This document shows, in pieces, positions 47,590-56,200 of a stretch of 64,000 nt of DNA. Position 1 is the first letter of the stretch; each line of letters starts with the position of its first letter. A model generated the notes under the pieces. The model was not told where the DNA came from, searched no databases, and saw nothing but the letters and a program-made list of their open reading frames with translations. The translations under genes and the position numbers were made by a program. The DNA is from Phytophthora colocasiae (Eukaryota; Oomycota; Peronosporomycetes; Peronosporales; Peronosporaceae): assembly GCA_018806915.1 (NCBI GenBank), contig JAGKQI010000084.1:496001-560000 (forward strand), read 5' to 3'.

Positions 47590-49581
47590 CTATATCTCAG
47601 TTAAACGTCTTCTCCGTGGCCAAACCGAGACTGAACGTTGGGCGGGCGTCGAAGCAAAGCCGAAAATTAGACCTAAGACATCTCGGTGTAGTCGACGGAT
47701 CCCCGCATGGTGTGAACTCTCGACGACGCTCACTGTTGCAGTTTTCGACGCCACCGGGAATTTTTCCTTCATAACAGCGAGAAAATCTCCGTCGTGGGCT
47801 CTTAGATCCATCACCTCACTCTTGTCGAAGTCTCTATCGTACGATTCCAAGGCGAGCTTCACCAGATTACTCGCCATCCGTAGCCTGCGATCCCGTAGGC
47901 ATAACTTAATGTCTGCCAACTTGCCAGTATCTGTAAGGCTCAATTTCTCGATTGGCCATACTTGAAGCGCCTCATTATGATCTGAGACTGCCACGTTCAA
48001 ATCCCGGATCTCGAGGGATTGAAGGTTCGGGCACATTCCAGACAACACACTCAGATCAATAGTTAACTCGTCCTGATAGATCATCATTGTCAGATTTAAT
48101 GAACGCAGATTTTGGCCGACCTCCTTCAGTAAACTCATGACCAAAGAGACAGACTCAATCGATGTAAAGAGAACAGATAGAGACCGAAGAGCACTTGGCA
48201 CTTGAGGGGCTTGCTCCTCTAAATCACGAGAAACTTCACATACGCCATCTCCAATTCTACTTCGACAACGTCCGAAACCTGGTACGACAACTTCCACATA
48301 GTCTTCCTTGAACCAAGCTCGACAGCGGGTAGAATTGGGTACTACAAACGTTGTGCCTTCTTCAAGATCGATGGTCCATACTGTCGTCCCTTCTGCAATA
48401 TCCACAAAACCAAATTCAGAAGTTTCGTATGCTCTTGGCCGCCCTGAACTTGTCAAAACAGGATAACTGTGTGCCAAAGTTTCTGCAACACTCAACAGAT
48501 CGACCTTTGTCAAGGTTGTATGCCAAACCCTCACCGACATTTCAGCAGAAGGTGAACAGCACACAGCATACACTAACCGCGACCATGGCGACATGTCTGG
48601 ACTCATAGGTTGTATCCTGAAGCGAAATGGCGTAGTGGTAGGTTGTACAGCGATAGTCGAACAGATCGCAGCCAATACACTTTCAGACAGCTTGTAACAC
48701 GAAATCGACACGTCTATACTAATCAATCGAGACCACCGATAAACCCGATCCAATAGAACTCCAGCATTGATCGTGGCTTGTGGATTGCTGCTGGTTGTAT
48801 CTTCTTCTTTAAGGTTAATGTCGAGGGAGTCAATCGGAGTATATACCAACCCAGCAGCCAAATCTCGGCAAAATCTCGACGTTAAATCCCATATAGAAAC
48901 AACAACATTTACTCTTGGAGGCCCGTGCTGGTGCTGCCAGATACTAGTCGAAGTTGTATTGTCAGGCGCAATAATGAGTTGCATCATCATAGAAGCACTA
49001 CCGTTAAACAACCTTCGTAGGTCTGTTCCGATCCCCTCGCTTTCGTCAATTTTTAGGCTCGCTTCTGCTTCACCGCCATCGAACTTGCAATCCCACGTTA
49101 TATGAGTACAACAGAAAATATCTTCTTTGCCTTTTTCGTTCAGTTCCATCGTCTTGAGTATTTGCATCGCCCGTTGAAACTGCGATGAGGAATCCGAAAA
49201 CTCCAGTAATCTGCTCCAAACATCGATTTGAACTGTAGCAGGTCCACTGACGTACAACCTCCATTTTGGATACCAATTGCGTCCACTTTCTCCCATTGAC
49301 TGCGTTAGGTCTGAAAAGTGCTCCGTAAACGCCTTGTTGTCTACTATTGAAAGAACTCTAAATAATTCGATCGCTTCTTGAATCTGGTTCAGCTGGCTCA
49401 CATTCTGTGGGTTTCTTTCTTCCAAGTGAAGAACAAGGGACAATTGGTGATATGGGTGGCATTTGGACGCCCATTCGAACGACACCAGCATTCCACCCTC
49501 AGAAGCTATAGGCTCTCCTAGAAAAATACAAGAGCGTAAGGCAACATACCAAGGTTCCAGGAACATCCAGGCAGTGTTCAT
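47590..49581 (-). CDS. multicopy family protein with LRR-like region and C-terminal F-box-like motif (copy H)
   Basis: Intact minus-strand frame of 663 codons from ATG 49581-49579 (MNTAWMFLEPWYVALRSC); the open frame extends upstream to 49626 without better support. It keeps the full family layout: HLEERNPQNVSQLNQIQEAI, DLTSRFCRDLAAGLVYTPID, STRCRAWFKEDYVEVVVPGF, LDLSVLSGMCPNLQSLEI, LRMASNLVKLALES, and at the end IRRLHRDVLGLIFGFASTPA. In the F-box-like motif Leu-Pro is replaced by Leu-His, so its function is less sure here. It lies directly downstream of the right end of the retroelement, tail toward it, and its open frame suggests it is still under selection. Function unknown. Confidence 0.8.
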   Translation of the reverse strand: MNTAWMFLEPWYVALRSCIFLGEPIASEGGMLVSFEWASKCHPYHQLSLVLHLEERNPQNVSQLNQIQEAIELFRVLSIVDNKAFTEHFSDLTQSMGESGRNWYPKWRLYVSGPATVQIDVWSRLLEFSDSSSQFQRAMQILKTMELNEKGKEDIFCCTHITWDCKFDGGEAEASLKIDESEGIGTDLRRLFNGSASMMMQLIIAPDNTTSTSIWQHQHGPPRVNVVVSIWDLTSRFCRDLAAGLVYTPIDSLDINLKEEDTTSSNPQATINAGVLLDRVYRWSRLISIDVSISCYKLSESVLAAICSTIAVQPTTTPFRFRIQPMSPDMSPWSRLVYAVCCSPSAEMSVRVWHTTLTKVDLLSVAETLAHSYPVLTSSGRPRAYETSEFGFVDIAEGTTVWTIDLEEGTTFVVPNSTRCRAWFKEDYVEVVVPGFGRCRSRIGDGVCEVSRDLEEQAPQVPSALRSLSVLFTSIESVSLVMSLLKEVGQNLRSLNLTMMIYQDELTIDLSVLSGMCPNLQSLEIRDLNVAVSDHNEALQVWPIEKLSLTDTGKLADIKLCLRDRRLRMASNLVKLALESYDRDFDKSEVMDLRAHDGDFLAVMKEKFPVASKTATVSVVESSHHAGIRRLHRDVLGLIFGFASTPAQRSVSVWPRRRRLTEI

Positions 49582-49782
49582 GACGGCGAATCTGAGATGG
49601 CGTTCCCCAAAATTACTTGTTTGCAAAAAACGGCGTATTGACAGAAACTCAATTGATAGATAGGCTTATCATATTGGGATTGATAGGTTTTCATCCAATT
49701 TCATCTGTATCCTGGGTTGTTGTCAAGGTGGCACGACAGATATTTTTTATTTCTCTTTTAAGCGTCTTTCATTACGAGACAT
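49582..49782. other. 5' flank of copy H
   Basis: AT-rich, no gene seen. Confidence 0.4.
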
Positions 49783-51429
49783 ACTCGCGATCGATCTGAA
49801 GTCGAAGATGAGGAGCGCCGTATTAATGGTAAGTTTGTGATTGCTTGTGCACATTTCCCAATCTCATAAGGCAAACGGCCAATTTAAGGCCATTGGATCA
49901 GTTTAAGACCGCAGATTTTTTAACCAATAGAAGTATGTAAACGAAAATAGAGAAGTAGGACTGGATAAAAATATTTTCCATGTGTTTATCCCAAAACCTT
50001 CGAGTTCTGATCTCTTGTTTTGAGCCTTCAGTTCGCCACTTCAACAATGACCAAGCCAACGACAACAAAAGAGCAAAGTCCAAGAAGGCGACAGAGTTAC
50101 ACACCAGCACAGAAGGCGGAAGCAGTATTAGCGTGCAAGAGAGGCAAATCCGTGGACGATGTCAGTAACATCACAAAAACCCCGCGCGGTGCATTCGTCG
50201 CTGGGTGAAGATCGCTAAAGACACTTCCGCCAACTACAGCGAGGCTACGACCACCCCGAGGCGCGGACCTCCGCCACAACTGTGTTTTGATGCTGAAAAC
50301 AGTATTTACGACTGGATCATTGGAAGACAAATGCAAGGACCGCCAGTGGGTCGTCAAGAAATAATCCAACGGGCTGGCAAAATATCATTACTTGTGTGTG
50401 TGGGGCGGTGGTTGGAGAAGGATGGTACCGTCGCTTCAAGGATCGATTTCCAGCTATTGGCGCTAGAAGATCTCAAAACGTGACAAAAGCGCGCAACACG
50501 GTGTCAATTGAAGACATTACTAGTTTCTTTTAATCGCTGACAAAGGTTATGATCGAGAATGAGATCAACTTCTCGATCAATATTTCTAGCGGCTTCAAAA
50601 CGTGTGGAATTTTCCCGCTGTCACTGGTGAAAATGCACAGTAAGCTCCAAAACTTCAGGCGGAATGGATTACCTGTGCACGTTCATATTGCATCATGGCT
50701 ACGGGTAAGAGGTTGTTCAAAGTGACTTGCTGATGCTGCCGCCACCACGAAAACAGGTCAATCGAAAAAGGAAAACGACCACTACACAAGGAAGAATTTT
50801 GACACAAGAGCTTCTAAACGTTTACGCGACAGCTGAGGTGCCAATGCGGAGTTCGCAGCCAACGAAACGCAAGCAACACAAACAACCGAGTAAGCATTCG
50901 TTATACCCTCATCAAGCGTCTACTGATCCGGGACCTGAGCTTTACGAAATGGCTCTGTAAGTATTGTGTTTTTAAATAACCCTTTATAATATAATGGTAA
51001 TTGATAAAATGTAATTAAGCAGGTTTGCTTCGAACTTAAATGAAATTCAACTGTATATTTTTCGCCGCAATTTCGGATGCTGCTGCTTACTGAAATCAAG
51101 TCAAATTGCGGTCATAAACTGATTTTAGTGCAAAATGGATGTGTTTGATAAACGAAAATAACTCCACCTTCCACTACTCATTTAGACCACCACAGCGTTC
51201 TAAATTTAGCTGAAACAGTGCCCGTTATGGATCCAATGTCATTTTTGCCATTGGTCTTGTAGTTTCGAAGTTATTGTGTTTCAAAGTCGAGATTATTTTA
51301 CGGCCTTAAATTGGCCGTTTGCCTTACTTGTATTATATTTGCACAGATGCCAATTTGCTGAAACGAAGACTTCGTCGACAGAATCGTCAACACCAGCCGT
51401 GAAGAGAAGTGTTTGTTTGAAACACCAGT
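49783..51429 (+). pseudogene. inverted duplicate of the last two exons of the CLASP-like gene, split by a transposon
   Basis: Without the 1456-bp transposon and its TA duplication, the 189 bp left are the reverse complement of 53249-53437 with no difference that I can see. They cover the end of exon 9, the last intron and exon 10 with the stop and some 3' sequence. Upstream exons are absent, so it cannot make the protein. Confidence 0.9.
49869..51324 (+). mobile_element. pogo-like DNA transposon, internally deleted, with TA duplication
   Basis: 1456 bp with 23-bp perfect terminal inverted repeats (start aggcaaacggccaatttaag) flanked by TA on both sides, as in the Tc1/mariner-pogo group. Inside, a frame from 50047 gives an HTH N-terminus (RRRQSYTPAQKAEAVLACKR, GKSVDDVSNITKTP) and, after a frame change near 50200, DAENSIYDWIIGRQMQGPPV (CENP-B-type DNA-binding helix region) and RFKDRFPAIGARRSQNVTKA. 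Near 50590 SSGFKTCGIFPLS resembles the region after the DDE domain. The DDE catalytic part is missing, so this copy is non-autonomous. Confidence 0.85.
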
Positions 51430-51614
51430 GCTCCAGTGGAGCCTCCAGCCCAATGAAAGTCTTGCAGACCCCGATACGCGCACGCGCAGCTCCTCTTAAC
51501 CGTTCACCGGACTCAGCGCGTGGCCCTTGATGCGATCGATCCATGGGTCTTCTTCGGCGAACTGCAGGCGGTCGGTCTGCAAGACTTTCATTGTGCTGGA
51601 GGCTCCACTGGAGC
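51430..51614. repeat. 41-bp inverted repeat starting exactly at the duplication breakpoint
   Basis: 51430-51470 pairs with 51574-51614 at 40 of 41 positions, with a 103-nt spacer. The left arm begins at the first base after the duplicated CLASP segment. Confidence 0.85.
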
Positions 51615-51832
51615 CGCTCCAGCCAGGAGCTCCTTGACACGATATCATCGTCATTGCATGTAGGAAAGCCGGTTGTAATCTGGGAAGCGTTATCCCGCAG
51701 TACAGACTGTGTACTACTGGTTCAGAGTGAAAAGATTTTCCAATCTCGTGATAGATTGTCGATCGTTCAATAATGCGTAAGCTAGTCACTTGGCTATTTC
51801 TCTTCATACACAGAGACCTAAAGAAACCAAAC
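51615..51832. other. upstream region of the effector pseudogene
   Basis: Probable promoter and leader of the effector gene that starts at 51833; an upstream in-frame codon stretch from 51773 lacks a signal peptide in the right place. No sure promoter motif. Confidence 0.3.
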
Positions 51833-53165
51833 ATGAGAATCACATCCTTCCAGGCCCTCCTCGTGATTATTGTTATCTCAAACGGAATGAGTGTTTATGG
51901 GGATGAAGATCTCGTCGCTCCTGCTTCAAATGCGGTACCAGACGACAAAAGCCACCGACTCAGGAAAAACCAGAAGCTCGACGATGAAGAGAGAGCAGTC
52001 GCGATAGCGGCTCCAGCTTGGTATGCCACCCATGTTATGTCGAGGCCGTCGACCTCGACGCAGGCATCACATGAAATTCTTAACGCGGCAGCAGGGGTTC
52101 CGAAAATGTCATTGATTATTTATTTTTTTCGTTTTCAGCGAAAAAATAATTTATTTCCAGGTTCACATTTCGAAGTTTCCAATTATTTTCTTTCAAGTTT
52201 ACCGACCAATAACCTAGTGCCTTCCAACCAACCGGTTAATTGTAGATTGATGGTTCAGGGCGCTTTGTTAGTCTCAAGCGTACCATGCTACTCGATTCAG
52301 ATTCAAATTTGCTGTTTTAGCACCTCTACCATGGCTCCATTCAAGAATTCGTCACGCTCAAAGTCGTCCTAGACTCTGCCCAAGCGTTCAAATACCCCCA
52401 AGCCAAAACAACCGTATGAAAAAGCGAGAAAGGAGAAAACCAACAAGAAAAAGTCGACGGCGCCATATACATCCAAGCAGGTTGCTCAGTTCTACTACAA
52501 AAATGTCGAGAACATTGAAGGAAATGTAACAGCGTACTACAAGTGTAGATGTGGTGTTCAGCGCAAGATGGAGGCAAACACGGGGTATACCAACCTCCTT
52601 CAGCATGTCTTCATGTGGCACTCAAACTTCCTATGCAAATGCCGGCAACAACAGTGGCACTCTTGTGGGCTACATCGACGACGAAGTCTTTCAAGATTTA
52701 CTCTTGGATCGACATGACGATCTCCTGCAACCTTCCGTTTACGTTTTGCGAGTCGCAAGCTGCTACCGACTACGTGAAGATCGACAGCTTATCTACGGAC
52801 AGTTTGATCAAGTACATGGCTTACTGACTCGTGAGGTCGGAATGCGAGTACAGTTCGCAAGATCGTTCCCAATAATCTACCAATATACACCTTCGGTACA
52901 TTCGTCTATATATTGCGCTGCAATAATCCCAATAATTTTCTGGCACACCTGCAGTGCAACATGCAGAATTATTTTTATTGCATTTTTTAGGCTTGCAATA
53001 ACAATTACATTTTCGGAACCCTGCGCGGCAGAGAATAACCAGCCGTTGCCCAAATGGGCAAAGATTTTCATCGTCCTCGCTGGGCTTGGTGTGGTAACTG
53101 GTGCCACTGCGTTTTACATTAAGGTAATGCAGGCGCTATCGGGGGGTACGTACTTTCAAGGATAG
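51833..53165 (+). pseudogene. RXLR-type secreted effector gene, split by a hAT transposon
   Basis: ATG 51833 starts a signal peptide (first 23 residues, hydrophobic core QALLVIIVISNGM). At residues 41-44 there is HRLR, a variant of the RXLR host-translocation motif, followed at residues 51-54 by EER in the dEER context. This is the layout of oomycete effectors that enter plant cells. After residue 86 the coding sequence is interrupted by a 932-bp hAT element (52092-53023) with an 8-bp target duplication. The C-terminal part after the element (53032-53165) has a hydrophobic segment (IFIVLAGLGVV) and a stop at 53163-53165. The two parts lie in compatible frames, so the gene was probably intact before the insertion. 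The first residue differs from canonical RXLR (His for Arg). Confidence 0.75.
52092..53023 (+). mobile_element. non-autonomous hAT transposon with BED-finger frame
   Basis: Ends in CAGGGGTTCCGAAAATG at the left and the inverse of CAGGGTTCCGAAAATG at the right, with the 8-bp duplication cgcggcag at 52084-52091 and 53024-53031. Both features are diagnostic of hAT elements. A frame at 52374-52620 gives a BED-type zinc finger (YYKCRCGVQRKMEANTGYTN, LLQHVFMWH), and another at 52690-52825 gives SWIDMTISCNLPFTFCESQA, typical of the N-terminal part of hAT transposases. The catalytic core is absent. Confidence 0.9.
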
Positions 53166-53275
53166 TGCACATTGAGTCACGATTGTGCGAGTCTGAAAAA
53201 CTTGTTGTCACTGCTACTGCTTCCAAGAATGAACTTAAAGAAATAAATACTGGTGTTTCAAACAAACACTTCTCT

Positions 53276-56200
53276 TCACGGCTGGTGTTGACGATTCTGT
53301 CGACGAAGTCTTCGTTTCAGCAAATTGGCATCTGTGCAAATATAATACAAGTATGAGATTGGGAAATGTGCACAAGCAATCACAAACTTACCATTAATAC
53401 GGCGCTCCTCATCTTCGACTTCAGATCGATCGCGAGTAAAAGCAAGCGAGAAGGCTCGAAGGGGAATAACAGGATTTGATCTTTCGCACTCGCTTTCATT
53501 TGAGCGACGACCTCCGCAAAAAAAACACAGTTAAGTTTTGAAAAACAACAACAAAGAAATTTGACACACCTTCAACAGCGGTACTTGATCGGAATGAGGG
53601 TGCCGTGATAAACTCGCTGCTCTTCAACACAGACACCTCACTCGCCAGCACGCGCTTCTCCTCCTCCCATGCTGACATCGCAGCACACTGCTGCGCTTTG
53701 ACCTCCTCCAGCTGCGCACCCTGAGCCGACAAACGCTCCTCCAGATCAGCCTTCTCACGTCGGAGAGCACTCATCTCGTCGCCCGCAGCGGCATTCGACG
53801 CATCCAGCTTCGCCGTCGCGGCCTGCAACTGTTCCGACAGTGCAGTCACCTCGCTCTCCAGCTGAACCACGCGACTCTCCTTCTCCCGGCACTGCGCCAC
53901 CGTCTCTGACTCGCTGCTCTTCAATACAGACACCTCACTCGCCAGCACGCGCTTCTCCTCCTCCCATGCTGACATCGCAGCACACTGCTGCGCTTTGACC
54001 TCCTCCAGCTGCGCACCTGAGCCGACAAACGCTCCTCCAGATCAGCCTTCTCACGTCGGAGAGCACTCATCTCGTCGCCCGCAGCGGCATTCGACGCATC
54101 CAGCTTCGCCGTCGCGGCCTGCAACTGTTCCGACAGTGCAGTCACCTCGCTCTCCAGCTGAACCACGCGACTCTCCTTCTCCCGGCACTGCGCCACCGTC
54201 TCTGACTCGCTGCTCTTCAATACAGACACCTCACTCGCCAGCACGCGCTTCTCCTCCTCCCATGCTGACATCGCAGCACACTGCTGCGCTTTGACCTCCT
54301 CCAGCTGCGCACCCTGAGCCGACAAACGCTCCTCCAGATCAGCCTTCTCACGTCGGAGAGCACTCATCTCGTCGCCCGCAGCGGCATTCGACGCATCCAG
54401 CTTCGCCGTCGCGGCCTGCAACTGTTCCGACAGTGCAGTCACCTCGCTCTCCAGCTGAACCACGCGACTCTCCTTCTCCCGGCACTGCGCCACCGTCTCT
54501 GACTCGCTGCTCTTCAATACAGACACCTCACTCGCCAGCACGCGCTTCTCCTCCTCCCATGCTGACATCGCAGCACACTGCTGCGCTTTGACCTCCTCCA
54601 GCTGCGCACCCTGAGCCGACAAACGCTCCTCCAGATCAGCCTTCTCACGTCGGAGAGCACTCATCTCGTCGCCCGCAGCGGCATTCGACGCATCCAGCTT
54701 CGCCGTCGCGGCCTGCAACTGTTCCGACAGTGCAGTCACCTCGCTCTCCAGCTGAACCACGCGACTCTCCTTCTCCCGGCACTGCGCCACCGTCTCTGAC
54801 TCGCTGCTCTTCAATACAGACACCTCACTCGCCAGCACGCGCTTCTCCTCCTCCCATGCTGACATCGCAGCACACTGCTGCGCTTTGACCTCCTCCAGCT
54901 GCGCACCCTGAGCCGACAAACGCTCCTCCAGATCAGCCTTCTCACGTCGGAGAGCACTCATCTCGTCGCCCGCAGCGGCATTCGACGCATCCAGCTTCGC
55001 CGTCGCGGCCTGCAACTGTTCCGACAGTGCAGTCACCTCGCTCTCCAGCTGAACCACGCGACTCTCCTTCTCCCGGCACTGCGCCACCGTCTCTGACTCG
55101 CTGCTCTTCAATACAGACACCTCACTCGCCAGCACGCGCTTCTCCTCCTCCCATGCTGACATCGCAGCACACTGCTGCGCTTTGACCTCCTCCAGCTGCG
55201 CACCCTGAGCCGACAAACGCTCCTCCAGATCAGCCTTCTCACGTCGGAGAGCACTCATCTCGTCGCCCGCAGCGGCATTCGACGCATCCAGCTTCGCCGT
55301 CGCGGCCTGCAACTGTTCCGACAGTGAAGTCACCTCGCTCTCCAGCTGAGCCACGCGACTCTCCTTCTCCCGGCACTGCGCCACCGTCTCTGACTCGCTG
55401 CTCTTCAATACAGACACCTCACTCGCCAGCACGCGCTTCTCCTCCTCCCATGCTGACATCGCAGCACACTGCTGCGCTTTGACCTCCTCCAGCTGCGCAC
55501 CTGAGCCGACAAACGCTCCTCCAGATCAGCCTTCTCACGTCGGAGAGCACTCATCTCGTCGCCCGCAGCGGCATTCGACGCATCCAGCTTCGCCGTCGCG
55601 GCCTGCAACTGTTCCGACAGTGCAGTCACCTCGCTCTCCAGCTGAACCACGCGACTCTCCTTCTCCCGGCACTGCGCCACCGTCTCTGACTCGCTGCTCT
55701 TCAATACAGACACCTCACTCGCCAGCACGCGCTTCTCCTCCCATGCTGACATCGCAGCACACTGCTGCGCTTTGACCTCCTCCAGCTGCGCACCCTGAGC
55801 CGACAAACGCTCCTCCAGATCAGCCTTCTCACGTCGGAGAGCACTCATCTCGTCGCCCGCAGCGGCATTCGACGCATCCAGCTTCGCCGTCGCGGCCTGC
55901 AACTGTTCCGACAGTGCAGTCACCTCGCTCTCCAGCTGAACCACGCGACTCTCCTTCTCCCGGCACTGCGCCACCGTCTCTGACTCGCTGCTCTTCAATA
56001 CAGACACCTCACTCGCCAGCACGCGCTTCTCCTCCTCCCATGCTGACATCGCAGCACACTGCTGCGCTTTGACCTCCTCCAGCTGCGCACCCTGAGCCGA
56101 CAAACGCTCCTCCAGATCAGCCTTCTCACGTCGGAGAGCACTCATCTCGTCGCCCGCAGCGGCATTCGACGCATCCAGCTTCGCCGTCGCGGCCTGCAAC

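Noticed and set aside
50205..50483. Independent host gene
   Set aside because: It lies between pogo terminal repeats and matches the DNA-binding part of a pogo-type transposase.
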